Positions 27,243-36,640 of a stretch of DNA of 64,000 nt are shown here, in pieces. Origin of the DNA: Bacteroidota bacterium. Its GTDB lineage: Bacteria > Bacteroidota > Bacteroidia > Cytophagales > Cyclobacteriaceae. The position numbers and the translations under genes were made by a program. Every line of letters starts with the position of its first letter. The stretch's first letter is position 1. The DNA is taken from assembly GCA_016178785.1 (NCBI GenBank), contig JACOSO010000085.1:98338-162337 (forward strand). Direction: 5' to 3'. The notes under the pieces were generated by a model that was not told the origin of the DNA, searched no databases, and was given only the letters and a program-made list of their open reading frames with translations.

Positions 27243-28175
27243 ATGAAAAATGAAATATTGTGGATGCTCTGCCTTTTCACAACAGCGCAGAATTTAAGTG
27301 GGCAAAATTTTGAGCGAATTCAATTCAATGAGAAAAACAAGGATGAATATTATTTATCTCTTAAGCCTCAATCGGGAAAAATTGTCGGAGCCCTGGTACT
27401 GCTGCCAGGCTATGGTGGAAAAGCAGAAGAAAATTTTCCTGAAACAAAGCTGTTCAATGTGGCTTATCTCAATGATATACTAACGGTTTCACTTTCTGAA
27501 GGGGAAAAAATCTATCCTGATGAGCAAGTCACCGATCTATTGAATCGAACGCTAGCCGATGTAGTAAAGAGATATTCAGTTCCCCAAGACCAGTTTATCA
27601 TCGGAGGTTTTTCTGCAGGTGGTACAATCTCCATGAGGTATGCAGAATATTGCGTTGAGAATTCGGCCAAGGCCCCTATTGCTCCAAAAGGTGTTTTCTC
27701 GGTTGATTCTCCTTTGGACTTAGGAAGCATCTGGAAGTATTTCCAGAGAGAGATGAAGAAAAATTATTCTGAGGCAGGTGTTTTTGAGGCAAAAATGATT
27801 TCTGAGATGATGAACAAAGAAATCGGTACACCTGAAACAAACCCGAAAAGATACAATGAGCTAACCCCTTTCAACCACGAACTTAGTGAGCCAGGCAACG
27901 AACGGTATTTAAAGAATATGGCGGTACGAGTGTACGAGGAAATTGACATTGAGTGGCAGCTCAGGAACCGAAGAAGAAGCATGTACGATTCAAATATTTT
28001 GGATGCATCTGAAATGATCAACCGTCTTTTACTCCTGGGTAACGAGCGGGCGGAATTTATAAGCTCCAAACATCCTGGCTATAGAAGTAGCGGGATGAGG
28101 CATCCGCATTCATGGTCAATTGTCGATGAGGTTGAATGTATCCAGTGGTGTTTGAAATTATTTTCGGCAAAATAA
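27243..28175 (+). CDS. Exported alpha/beta hydrolase
   Basis: 310 residues. A short signal peptide (EILWMLCLFTTAQNLSGQ) is followed by an alpha/beta hydrolase fold: oxyanion loop LVLLPGYGGKAE, nucleophile elbow GGFSAGGTIS with Ser near 123, and a C-terminal histidine in HPHSWSIVD. Asp of the triad is plausibly near SVDSPLD. Esterase or lipase-like; substrate unknown. It is 11 bases downstream of the coiled-coil kinase. Confidence 0.82.
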   Translation: MKNEILWMLCLFTTAQNLSGQNFERIQFNEKNKDEYYLSLKPQSGKIVGALVLLPGYGGKAEENFPETKLFNVAYLNDILTVSLSEGEKIYPDEQVTDLLNRTLADVVKRYSVPQDQFIIGGFSAGGTISMRYAEYCVENSAKAPIAPKGVFSVDSPLDLGSIWKYFQREMKKNYSEAGVFEAKMISEMMNKEIGTPETNPKRYNELTPFNHELSEPGNERYLKNMAVRVYEEIDIEWQLRNRRRSMYDSNILDASEMINRLLLLGNERAEFISSKHPGYRSSGMRHPHSWSIVDEVECIQWCLKLFSAK

Positions 28176-28207
28176 ACAAATCGCGATTCGTAAATCTGAA
28201 ATCTAAA

Positions 28208-29809
28208 ATGAATTACGATTACATCATCGTTGGTGCCGGCTCTGCCGGTTGTGTATTGGCCAATCGTCTTTCAGCAGATGAATCAAAAACAGTTTTGCTG
28301 ATCGAGGCTGGTGGCAAAGACAGCAAACCCGAAATCCACATTCCTCAAGCGTACCTGAAGCTTCATCACAGCAATGTAGATTGGAATTGCTATTGGACCG
28401 AACCCCAGCCGCATTTAGACAATAGAAAGGTTTACCAGCCACGAGGAAAAGTTTTAGGCGGGTGTAGTTCCACCAACGCGATGGCTTACATCCGCGGGCA
28501 GCGCGAAGATTTTGACCATTGGAAATCAATTGGCAATGACTGCTGGGGCTTTGATGATGTACTTCCTTATTTTAAAAAATCAGAACACAATGAACAGTTT
28601 GAAAATCAATTTCACGCCAAAGGCGGACTGCTCAATGTAACTAAAGCGTATTGGTATCACACTCCACTGGGGGTGGCATTCATTGAAGCTTGTGCTGAAA
28701 AAGGAATTCCGCTGAATAACGATGTGAATGGCGAGAAGCAAGAGGGAGTAGGATGGTTTCAGTATACCATGAAAAACGCCAAGCGTTTCAGTACGGCTCG
28801 TGCTTTTTTGTTACCTGCCATGAAGCGGGCAAACTTGAAAATAATCACCAGAGCCGTGGTGAAGCGAGTGATAATTGATGGAGGTCGTGCGAGCGGAGTA
28901 GAGTTCATGACAGGACGAAGCAAAACCATGGTGGCGCGGGTTAAGCGTGAAATTATTTTAAGCGCAGGTGCATTTGAGTCGCCCAAGTTGCTGATGCTTT
29001 CAGGCATTGCTGATAAGGAAGAATTGAAAAGGCACGGCATCGACTTGAAAATGGATTTGCCCGGTGTAGGAAAAAATTTGCAAGACCATTTAATGTACCC
29101 GGTGAGTAGCAAGTCGAACATTAGATCAAACAACTATTATCTTCCCAGGTATCGCCAGCTTTTGGAGCTTGTAAATTATCTGATCACGAAGAGTGGCCCA
29201 ATGTCCATCGGGCCGCTTGAGGCTGTTGCGTTTTTAAAATCATCACCTGATAAATCAAGGCCTGATATTCAGTTTCAATTTACGCCAACCAATGCGGGAG
29301 ATGAAACGATGGCCAGTATGTATGACATCAATAGCTTTCCATTAACCAGTGGATATACAATTTTGCCAACACAAGTTCGGCCTGAAAGCAGGGGAGAAGT
29401 TTCATTGAGGTCGAATGATCCATCCGTCCCTCCCATCATCAATCCGAATTATCTATCCCGCGAAGAAGACAAAAAGATTTTAGTAGCCGGAGGCAAGAGG
29501 GCCCTTGAAGTTTTGGAAGCCAAAGCATTTAATCCGCTACGTATTGCAAATCATCTTCCTGCTCAACACAATTCAGATGAAGCCTGGCTGAACCATATCC
29601 GTCAAACTGCCGAATGCGTCTATCATCCGGTAGGCACCTGCAAAATGGGTAATGATGAAATGGCCGTTGTTGATGCTGAACTAAAAGTAAAGGGAATATC
29701 CAATCTCAGGGTTGTAGATGCATCCATTATGCCAACGATTACCAGTGGCAATACCAATGCGCCAGTAATTATGATTGCTGAGAAAGCGAGTGAGATGATT
29801 ATTAATTGA
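28208..29809 (+). CDS. GMC-family flavoprotein oxidoreductase (choline dehydrogenase-like)
   Basis: About 533 residues from the ATG at 28208; the longer frame (from 28136) overlaps the preceding gene. FAD-binding Rossmann motif YDYIIVGAGSAGCVLANRL starts at residue 3, followed by the GMC signature region RGKVLGGCSSTNAMAYIRGQ and, in the C-terminus, the catalytic His block YHPVGTCKMG. It ends with the FAD-anchoring ITSGNTNAPVIMIAEKA. No signal peptide; cytoplasmic. It oxidises an alcohol, possibly choline or another polyol; substrate not shown. Starts 33 bases after the hydrolase. Confidence 0.92.
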   Translation: MNYDYIIVGAGSAGCVLANRLSADESKTVLLIEAGGKDSKPEIHIPQAYLKLHHSNVDWNCYWTEPQPHLDNRKVYQPRGKVLGGCSSTNAMAYIRGQREDFDHWKSIGNDCWGFDDVLPYFKKSEHNEQFENQFHAKGGLLNVTKAYWYHTPLGVAFIEACAEKGIPLNNDVNGEKQEGVGWFQYTMKNAKRFSTARAFLLPAMKRANLKIITRAVVKRVIIDGGRASGVEFMTGRSKTMVARVKREIILSAGAFESPKLLMLSGIADKEELKRHGIDLKMDLPGVGKNLQDHLMYPVSSKSNIRSNNYYLPRYRQLLELVNYLITKSGPMSIGPLEAVAFLKSSPDKSRPDIQFQFTPTNAGDETMASMYDINSFPLTSGYTILPTQVRPESRGEVSLRSNDPSVPPIINPNYLSREEDKKILVAGGKRALEVLEAKAFNPLRIANHLPAQHNSDEAWLNHIRQTAECVYHPVGTCKMGNDEMAVVDAELKVKGISNLRVVDASIMPTITSGNTNAPVIMIAEKASEMIIN

Positions 29810-29839
29810 TTTCAAAAGCCATTTCAAGACTCCGGATTT

Positions 29840-30682
29840 TCATTTTTCGAAACTGCGCGTATAAGCAAGTAAACTGATGCCGGCCGGTTTGTTTTTATGT
29901 TTCATAAAATTCCAATTAGCCTGACTGGTGTTTCTATAAATTCCCGGATAAACGTTGTCGGTTAAATCAGCGTAGAAAGCCAATTTTTTTTCTCCGAGAT
30001 CTCGCACGATCTCAATGGTAACTGCAAAGTCTCCCTCCACCATGGCATAATGTTCGGTTATGTTGATGACTGGTTTTTTCAATGCTTCTTTGCGAGTCAA
30101 CGAGATGTAAACAGGTGATTTCAAAATTTGATCGAATTTCCCATGATCAATTTTATAAATATTGACGCGTAGATAAATGGTGTCAAATAGACACTTGGCA
30201 ATGCACAGCCTGACGCTGTCAATTATCAGCAATCTATTATTTGTAAATCGTGTTCCTATTTCACACCCAAGCATGTTTGTTGAGAAATTTGCATTCACCG
30301 ATTTTGACCCTGGCCTGTTACCAATAGTAAGCAGATCTCCCTTCAGAGGCTTTACTACAATCTCGTCAAGCAAAACCGGTCTCTGTGTCATGCGTATTAC
30401 CAATTGAACACTGGAGGCGTGTTTTCTAAATTCGGAAATTGAAATCGTATAAGGCGCATATCCTATATAAGATGCACGCAGTGTGTCAGTATCGGCAGGA
30501 TTGATCAGCAATTCAAAAACTCCTTGTTCATTACTCACTGTACCATTGTTACCACCTACGATGCCAATGTTTACATAAGGCAATGGAGCATTAGTGGCGC
30601 TATCCAAAATAACTCCTTTGAAATTCTGAGCGAACAGAAATCCGGAAGAGCAAAAGTGAATTAGGATAAAGATGCCTTTCAT
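29840..30682 (-). CDS. Carboxypeptidase-regulatory-like domain protein, exported
   Basis: About 280 residues from the ATG at 30682; a GTG at 30688 is in frame. Signal peptide ending FLFAQ. Residues ~22-110 form a CarbopepD_reg_2 domain (GVILDSATNAPLPYVNIGIV, GTVSNEQGVFEL, LRASYIGYAPYTI), common at the N-termini of Bacteroidota TonB receptors but here without a barrel. The remaining ~170 residues are beta-rich and unrecognised. It begins 2 bases after the permease stop, so the permease and this exported protein are in one operon under PadR. Confidence 0.8.
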   Translation of the reverse strand: MKGIFILIHFCSSGFLFAQNFKGVILDSATNAPLPYVNIGIVGGNNGTVSNEQGVFELLINPADTDTLRASYIGYAPYTISISEFRKHASSVQLVIRMTQRPVLLDEIVVKPLKGDLLTIGNRPGSKSVNANFSTNMLGCEIGTRFTNNRLLIIDSVRLCIAKCLFDTIYLRVNIYKIDHGKFDQILKSPVYISLTRKEALKKPVINITEHYAMVEGDFAVTIEIVRDLGEKKLAFYADLTDNVYPGIYRNTSQANWNFMKHKNKPAGISLLAYTRSFEK

Positions 30683-30684
30683 GC

Positions 30685-33282
30685 TCACTCCGAACGCAAA
30701 CTGTTTACCGGATTTGCCTTAGCAGCCTGAACTGTTTGTGAGCCGATCGTAACCATTGCAATTGTTACAATGATTGCGGCTGTGCCAACAAATATCCAGG
30801 GGCTTATCGAAATGCGATAGTCAAATGATTGCAACCACCAATTCATCGACCACCATGCTTGGGGGCTGAACAACACAAGGGCAATGAGGATCGGCTTTAA
30901 AGTATCTGTACTCAAAAGTTTTACTATATTCATTGCAGAGCTTCCCATTACTTTTCGGATACCAATTTCTTTAATGCGCGATTCAATCATGTAGGTAGAT
31001 AACCCAAGAAGCCCCAGGCAAGCAATGCTGATAGCCAACGAACCAAACACCGTGGTTATGGTCAGCGTGGTTTTAGCGTCTGCAAATTTTCTATTGTAAG
31101 CCTGATCTACAAAATAGTAATCAAACGGATATGCTGAATTGTGCTTTGTAAAAAGTTTTGAAATCGCACTGATACTCTCTTGCACCGGTCGATTTGAATT
31201 GAGCTTAATATGGACTACTGTAAACCAGCCTTTGCCTCCCATGATCGCCATCGGCCTTACTTTTTGAAAAGGAGATGAGAGAATGAAATCTTTCACCACT
31301 CCCACGACATGCCACTGAATACCGGAGTCTTCTATGATTTCGTTAATAGGGTTTTTAAATCCCATGATCTTTGCCGCGGATTCATTGAGGAGAATGGCTG
31401 TAGAATCAGAAGGGAATTTGGTAAGATTCATATCCCTCCCTGCAATGATTTTAAGACCTGCAGTTTTGGAAATATCTTCATCGATGTAAAAACGATCTAT
31501 TAAAATCTTGCTTTGAGGATCTTTTCCATGCCAGCCCAACGCCCAGGTGTTGCTCCAACCTTCTGTAATAGGTGAGTTGGTCTTTGTTACTGACTCAACT
31601 GCACCCGATTGAAGAAGATCTGTTTTGTAAGCGGCATAATTTTTTCCAATGTCGCCCGTCATATAATGATAGATGAGGTTGTCTTTAGTGTAGCCAGTTT
31701 CCCGGTTTTGCACGAATTCAAGTTGACGTTGAATTACGACCACAGAGAAGATCAAAGTAACTGCAAAACCAAACTGAAGTACCACAAGAAATTTGCGAAG
31801 AAAATTACGACTACCAAATCTCAACGGTGAGCCTTTCAAAACTTTAACCGGATTAAAAGACGATAAATAAAACGCAGGGTATCCGCCCGCCATGATTCCC
31901 ACGAAAACGATGCATGTAAAAGCAGCGCCCCAGAAGGTAATATTCTGAAGGTCGAGTGATAGCTGCTGCCTGACCAAGGTGCTGAACAAAGGAAGGGTTA
32001 GATAAACAGCCATTATGGAAAGTACTCCCGCTCCTAATGCGACAAGAACCGATTCGCAAATAAATTGCAGTATTAGCGAGCTCCGGTTAGCACCCGTCAC
32101 TTTTCTTATGCCAACTTCCTTTGACCGTTTCTGTGCTCGAGCTGTGCTTAGATTTATGAAATTGATACAAGCAATTACGATCAGGCATACTCCAAGGATG
32201 CCCATGATACGCATGACTTCAATTCGACCACCTGCCTGCACGCCATTTTCAAATCTTGAATAGAGCCTCATCTTGGTTAACGGATATAGAAATACCTCTG
32301 TGGTATTTCCTGCTTTCGAATGCTTTTTAGTGATGCCGCTTATTTCGCGGTTAAAGCTTTCAAGAGAAGAACCTTTTTTCAATTTGACGTATGTGCTGAC
32401 GGAACTATTCTCCCAGTTTGTATCCGCGCCTTCCAGATCTTCCATGAACTTAAACGGAATGAGATAGTCGAAATGAAAGTCGGTATTGGAAGGCAGATCT
32501 TTAACGATGCCCGATACAGTCATTGGGAAACTGTAGCCAGATTCGCCAATGGTTACGGTTTCGTCAAATGCGTCTTTGTCCCCGAAAAGCTTTTTGGCAA
32601 AAGATTCTGTCAAGACAACCGATGCCGGATTATCAAAGACTTTGGTGGGGTCACCTTTAACCAATGGAAAAGAAAACATCGTGAAAAACTTCGGTTCGGT
32701 AAATGCTCCGGAGTTCATCATCAACCGGGTGTTGCCCACAGTGAAGAGATAGGCTGCTTTGTAATCGGCATAACTAACAGCCTCTTCTACGGAAGAATAG
32801 TTTTCCTGCAGTGCTGGAGCCAATACTCTTGGCGTGTGGTCCCAACATTGCAGCTGCCCATCGATCGTATTTCGACTCCATGCTTTGTAAATCCTGTCTT
32901 TGTCGGCATGAAACTGATCATAACTAAATTCTTTTTGTATCCAAAGAAAAAGAAGTATGGCACCTGTAATCCCCATGGCAAGGCCGAAAATGTTAATGGC
33001 TGAGTACGATTTGTTTCGCACCATCACACGTGAAGCAACTTTGAAGTAATTACCGATCATATACCAAAGGTTAAGTGAGAAGTTTGTTTTGTTTCGAATC
33101 AATATTCCAGGACGAAAAAAGCGAATGGCATTCCAGAGCATCCTTCGTCCGGCCCTACTTTCATTGTACTGAGCTGCATCGCGCCCGTAGCGTTGAAGCA
33201 AGTCTCCTTCTATTTCTTCAACCAAGTCTGGTGGGCAAAAACTATGGAGAAATCGGAGCGCTAGATTTTGAAATCTACTCAT
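30685..33282 (-). CDS. MacB/FtsX-type ABC transporter permease with permease-prefix domain
   Basis: About 865 residues from the ATG at 33282. The start overlaps the PadR stop (ATGA); a farther ATG at 33318 would run inside PadR. The N-terminal 60 residues are the permease-prefix domain 2 (RFLHSFCPPDLVEEIEGDLL), then the FtsX/MacB fold twice: helices plus MacB_PCD periplasmic domains, with ISTARAQKRSKEVGIRKV and MIESRIKEIGIRKVMG in the two halves. No ATPase gene is present here. It probably exports a lipid or peptide, or works with a genomic ATPase; substrate unknown. Confidence 0.88.
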   Translation of the reverse strand: MSRFQNLALRFLHSFCPPDLVEEIEGDLLQRYGRDAAQYNESRAGRRMLWNAIRFFRPGILIRNKTNFSLNLWYMIGNYFKVASRVMVRNKSYSAINIFGLAMGITGAILLFLWIQKEFSYDQFHADKDRIYKAWSRNTIDGQLQCWDHTPRVLAPALQENYSSVEEAVSYADYKAAYLFTVGNTRLMMNSGAFTEPKFFTMFSFPLVKGDPTKVFDNPASVVLTESFAKKLFGDKDAFDETVTIGESGYSFPMTVSGIVKDLPSNTDFHFDYLIPFKFMEDLEGADTNWENSSVSTYVKLKKGSSLESFNREISGITKKHSKAGNTTEVFLYPLTKMRLYSRFENGVQAGGRIEVMRIMGILGVCLIVIACINFINLSTARAQKRSKEVGIRKVTGANRSSLILQFICESVLVALGAGVLSIMAVYLTLPLFSTLVRQQLSLDLQNITFWGAAFTCIVFVGIMAGGYPAFYLSSFNPVKVLKGSPLRFGSRNFLRKFLVVLQFGFAVTLIFSVVVIQRQLEFVQNRETGYTKDNLIYHYMTGDIGKNYAAYKTDLLQSGAVESVTKTNSPITEGWSNTWALGWHGKDPQSKILIDRFYIDEDISKTAGLKIIAGRDMNLTKFPSDSTAILLNESAAKIMGFKNPINEIIEDSGIQWHVVGVVKDFILSSPFQKVRPMAIMGGKGWFTVVHIKLNSNRPVQESISAISKLFTKHNSAYPFDYYFVDQAYNRKFADAKTTLTITTVFGSLAISIACLGLLGLSTYMIESRIKEIGIRKVMGSSAMNIVKLLSTDTLKPILIALVLFSPQAWWSMNWWLQSFDYRISISPWIFVGTAAIIVTIAMVTIGSQTVQAAKANPVNSLRSE

Positions 33283-33611
33283 ACCCCTGAAGTTTTTAGT
33301 TGAGGAATCATTTTCCAAAGATCAATACGGGCTTCCTTCATCGCTCGTAACATCGCAAGACCTGCGCTCGTAATGGTGTAAATCCTTTTCCTTCGTCCGC
33401 CACGTTCGTTGGTAGCGCCTCCTAAAGAGGATTTAATAAGACCCTTATCTTGTAGCCGGTATAAAGTGACGTGCACCGCACTCAGGTTTACTCCCCTTTT
33501 CAAACGGCTTTCAATTTCGTCTGTGATGGCTGCACCGTATGCGTCCTCTTGCAGAGCTGCGACCAGTGTCAAAACCAGCTCTTCAAATTCGCCTAAGTAT
33601 TCTTTTGGCAT
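33279..33611 (-). CDS. PadR family transcriptional regulator
   Basis: 110 residues, winged-helix: EFEELVLTLVAALQEDAYGAAI, SAVHVTLYRLQDKGLIKSSL, then GRRKRIYTITSAGLAML. Typical PadR. It overlaps the permease start by 4 bases and is therefore the first gene of a PadR-permease-exported protein operon, presumably autoregulated. Such PadR-permease pairs are frequent in Bacteroidota. Confidence 0.9.
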   Translation of the reverse strand: MPKEYLGEFEELVLTLVAALQEDAYGAAITDEIESRLKRGVNLSAVHVTLYRLQDKGLIKSSLGGATNERGGRRKRIYTITSAGLAMLRAMKEARIDLWKMIPQLKTSGV

Positions 33612-33704
33612 AGTATATCCTTATATTTTGTTAAGTAAATGTAACAAAAAAATAAATCAACCAACAACCGACTTTAGATTTGTTTTCCTTTCAACATCAT
33701 TTGC

Positions 33705-34787
33705 TCACCATTTAAACAAACTATGCTGACTTGCGGTGTGAATGTTTCTCCAAACTCGATTGATTTCTTGTTGTGCTTCAGCTGCTGTGAGCCCGCAAAA
33801 AGGGTAAAGCTGATCTACGAGTTGGATTGATGCTTTTGCTAATGCCTGGCTCGCCTTGCTCACTCCTTGCAATTCAGTTTTGGGTATTGTTTTTTTTCGC
33901 CCACAACTTTTCCAAGACAAATTGGCTGCGCGATAAAATTCTTTTCGAGATTCACAGAGTTTTGCTTCGGCTTGCCTTAGAGACTTTGTTAATCTATTCG
34001 TTTTGCCATTCACCTTTTGTATTACCATCTCGCCACATAGATCAAGAAACCTGATTGCTAAACCAGATAGGTTTACGGCCAGAGTCGTTTCGGCTAATTG
34101 CAAAAACGGATAATGATAAATGAGATGGTTGATTAACGCTTTCTTCGCATCGATCTCAAAACTTCGATTTTCTGAAACGACTAGATTTTTCACTTCAAGT
34201 GAATGACTTCCCGTGGCGATCATTCCCATGCTGTTCCAGGTCTTGTGAATGGTTACTTCACCTAGTTTCATCAAGAACGCACGCACCACAGGACTTCCGT
34301 TGGGTAACAATAAAGGCTTCCCGTTTTTGTGAATCACACCATTGGCTGTAAAAATTGTGGCATGAAGGGACCCACTGGCATATTTCCAATTTCCATTCAG
34401 CAAGTATCCTTCGGGAATTATTTCTGCAGACCCTGTTATCGCACCACTTCCAGCGAAGAAGACGGAATCATTTGAAAATACTTCCTGAGCCAATGATTGA
34501 TCAAGAAAACCAATGAACCACGCTGCGCCCGCACAAAGTGTTACAACCCAAGCGGTGCTCCCGTCTGTCCATGCGAGGCTTTCTTCAATTCTCAGAATTT
34601 CAGGAATCGATAATTCAAGACCACCAAATTTTTTAGGGACGAACATTTTTAACCAGCGCTGTTGGTATATGATATTAAGTTGATCGGGGTGAAGCTGCCG
34701 CATAACTTCAGCTTCAGCGGCTGTGCGCCTGATATCTTCCACGATATGATTATTTAACCAGTGAGAAGGATGTTCAGTAGGGTTCAT
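33705..34787 (-). CDS. Acyl-CoA dehydrogenase-fold flavoprotein
   Basis: 360 residues. The fold matches acyl-CoA dehydrogenase/flavin-dependent monooxygenase: N-terminal helices with LKMFVPKKFGGLELSIPEI, the middle beta domain with WVVTLCAGAAW and NWKYASGSLHATIF, and a helical C-terminus. No catalytic Glu of classical acyl-CoA dehydrogenases is evident. The gene starts 3 bases after the end of the PnuC-family gene, so it lies in the TPP-riboswitch operon. A role in thiamine-precursor metabolism is possible but unproven; related annotations include xanthine/aryl monooxygenases. Confidence 0.75.
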   Translation of the reverse strand: MNPTEHPSHWLNNHIVEDIRRTAAEAEVMRQLHPDQLNIIYQQRWLKMFVPKKFGGLELSIPEILRIEESLAWTDGSTAWVVTLCAGAAWFIGFLDQSLAQEVFSNDSVFFAGSGAITGSAEIIPEGYLLNGNWKYASGSLHATIFTANGVIHKNGKPLLLPNGSPVVRAFLMKLGEVTIHKTWNSMGMIATGSHSLEVKNLVVSENRSFEIDAKKALINHLIYHYPFLQLAETTLAVNLSGLAIRFLDLCGEMVIQKVNGKTNRLTKSLRQAEAKLCESRKEFYRAANLSWKSCGRKKTIPKTELQGVSKASQALAKASIQLVDQLYPFCGLTAAEAQQEINRVWRNIHTASQHSLFKW

Positions 34788-34790
34788 TGG

Positions 34791-35417
34791 CTAGGCTAAA
34801 TTTTTCTGGAGTACGGCTTTTCTTGCAATCTTTACCCAGTCAATGTACCCACCGCAAGCAACGACAAAAAGGAAAATGGTAAGCACAGCAAAAAGTGGAA
34901 GCTCCTTATAAAACAAAAGAGGAATAGCAAAAGCATTAGACACATTTAGTAAAATCCAGTTCTCCACTTTACGTCTCGTCAACAGCCATGTGCCTGCCCA
35001 CGCTGTAGAACTTACCCACGCATCCCACACGGGAACAGTGGACGGAGTAAAAGTAATCAGTGCAAAGTATAGTGCTGCCCATCCACCGAAAATGATAACC
35101 AGCGAGATGATCCATTCATTCGCATTGGCGAACATTACAGTTACTGGCGCTACATTCTTTTCAAATGCCCAATGCAACCAGCCATATATACTCATTATTA
35201 TATAATACAAGTGCAAAACACATTCGGCATACAGCTGGGCAGTAAACAAACTATAAATGGCAAGTGTAGTGGCGGCAATGCCGGCAGGATATAGCAATGT
35301 GTTGTTCGATTTTGCGAGGAGAACCTCCAGCACACCCAAGATTAAAATTGCCCATTGGAGTGCGTCAACATGCAGGAACTGTTTTACAAATAAATCTTGC
35401 CACTCGTGAACGGACAT
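34791..35417 (-). CDS. pnuT: PnuC-family transporter, probably thiamine (PnuT)
   Basis: 208 residues, about seven membrane helices. Features of the PnuC family are visible: LEVLLAKSNNTLLYPAGIAA near the N-terminus and YYIIMSIYGWLHW, with WNAWVS-like DAWVSSTAWAGTWLLTRRKVENW later. PnuC members import vitamins (nicotinamide riboside, riboflavin, thiamine) by facilitated diffusion. The TPP riboswitch directly upstream identifies thiamine as the likely substrate, i.e. PnuT. Co-transcribed with the flavoprotein gene below. Confidence 0.88.
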   Translation of the reverse strand: MSVHEWQDLFVKQFLHVDALQWAILILGVLEVLLAKSNNTLLYPAGIAATTLAIYSLFTAQLYAECVLHLYYIIMSIYGWLHWAFEKNVAPVTVMFANANEWIISLVIIFGGWAALYFALITFTPSTVPVWDAWVSSTAWAGTWLLTRRKVENWILLNVSNAFAIPLLFYKELPLFAVLTIFLFVVACGGYIDWVKIARKAVLQKNLA

Positions 35418-35472
35418 GAGTAAAATAGTTTAGTTGAATATTTTGCTCAAGGAGATGGCTACGAGTAAACTC

Positions 35473-35585
35473 TTTTCCCTACGCTGGCATTATCCAGATC
35501 AGGTTCTTGGAAGCTTTTCCAATGGGTATGTTCTCAGCTTTTTTGTTGACCCTAGACAAGTCAAACAAAGCACCCCTTGAGCAAG
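35473..35585 (-). promoter_or_regulatory. TPP (thiamine pyrophosphate) riboswitch
   Basis: On the minus strand the segment reads in order GGGGTGC, GCTGAGA, ATACCC, GAACCTGATCTGGATAATGCC and AGCGTAGGGAAAAG, the conserved blocks of the THI element: P2/P3 CTGAGA, the GAACCTGATC core and the final AGGGAA. It lies just upstream of pnuT (about 55 bases to its start) and is expected to lower expression when thiamine pyrophosphate binds. Confidence 0.93.
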
Positions 35586-35632
35586 GGTAAAGTTAATGAA
35601 TAAGGATAAACGGAAGTGGTGAATAAGTTTTT

Positions 35633-36109
35633 TTATACCGGTTTAAATTGCTCGAACGCTTCCCTGCAATCATTGCAATAGTATATGGAGCGGCAAAGTG
35701 TAGGGCCAAACGGTGTTTTCAACTCAGTGTTGGTGTTATTGCAGCGCGGGCAAATGGCGTGTTCTAATATTTCAAGGTCAGCAAAAACTTTAGCCGAGGG
35801 AGGAGGAGCAAGGCCGTATTTTTTTAATACGGCCTTTCCTTTTTCAGTAATGAGATCAGATGTCCAGGCTTTTTTGAAAGTGACCTCAACCTCCACATTT
35901 TTTATCCCCTTACTTTTTAACAAGGTTATAACTTCCTCCTTCATGTAATCTAGTGCAGGACACCCTACGAATGTGGGCGTCATTTCAATTCTAACATCAT
36001 TGCCCTGCACAACTACTTCTGTGATCACGCCTAAATCTACTAAAGAGAGAACAGGTATTTCCGGATCTTTTACATCTTCGAGCCATTCATATATCTGACC
36101 TGTGGTCAT
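35633..36109 (-). CDS. paaD: Phenylacetyl-CoA epoxidase subunit PaaD
   Basis: 158 residues. N-terminal MIP18/DUF59-type domain (DVKDPEIPVLSLVDLGVI, TPTFVGCPALDYMKEEV) and a C-terminal zinc ribbon (CPRCNNTN and CRSIYYCNDC), the typical PaaD (PaaJ) layout. PaaD supports maturation of the PaaABC(E) epoxidase that starts aerobic phenylacetate degradation. The other paa genes are not in this window. It overlaps the DinB gene by 4 bases. Confidence 0.9.
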   Translation of the reverse strand: MTTGQIYEWLEDVKDPEIPVLSLVDLGVITEVVVQGNDVRIEMTPTFVGCPALDYMKEEVITLLKSKGIKNVEVEVTFKKAWTSDLITEKGKAVLKKYGLAPPPSAKVFADLEILEHAICPRCNNTNTELKTPFGPTLCRSIYYCNDCREAFEQFKPV

Positions 36110-36579
36110 GGATAAACAATGTTAAATGAGTTAGGGATGATTTGATTTAAGTGGTGTTTGAGATGCTTCACATAATCATCGGCAAGCCACTCGATGGAGT
36201 GGAGTTGTTCCGCATTTTTTCCGGTATCGCAGTTCAATGAATAATTTGTTGAAGGCATTTGATTGAGCACTGCTATGATTCGTTTGTTGATCAACTGCCA
36301 GAAAGAAATTACCTCCGTGCTGTCTGTTTGTAAATAATTGTTCGATATGACCCATCGATCCTGGTCATAAACAATTTTTGGCGGAGAAGATTCATATTGT
36401 CCGCAGATAAATCTTCGCAAATTGTTTTGAGCTGAGTCGATCAAATGCCCCAGCACCTCTTTTTTACTCCACTTATGAGGTAGCGGCTTTGCTGCGAATT
36501 CCTTTTCGGGGATAGCGCTGAATTTTATGGAATACTCGCTAATAATTTGAGCCAGTTCTTCTGTGGTTTTTTTCATCAT
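36106..36579 (-). CDS. DinB family protein
   Basis: 157 residues (the preceding ATG is adjacent, MMKK). Four-helix DinB/YfiT-like fold: HKWSKKEVLGHLIDSAQNN contains one metal His, and DDYVKHLKHHLNQII carries a C-terminal His cluster. DinB proteins are often metal-dependent thiol-related enzymes. Coupled by ATGA to paaD, so it may belong to the same operon; no direct biochemical link is known. Confidence 0.82.
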   Translation of the reverse strand: MMKKTTEELAQIISEYSIKFSAIPEKEFAAKPLPHKWSKKEVLGHLIDSAQNNLRRFICGQYESSPPKIVYDQDRWVISNNYLQTDSTEVISFWQLINKRIIAVLNQMPSTNYSLNCDTGKNAEQLHSIEWLADDYVKHLKHHLNQIIPNSFNIVYP

Positions 36580-36640
36580 ACATACTTAAACAGTAAAATT
36601 AGTGAAGTTCCTTCTTATTACTTTGCTTTATATTTGTAAT

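Noticed and set aside
32320..33003. Long plus-strand frame of 227 residues
   Set aside because: It is antisense to the MacB/FtsX-type permease, which has clear family motifs.
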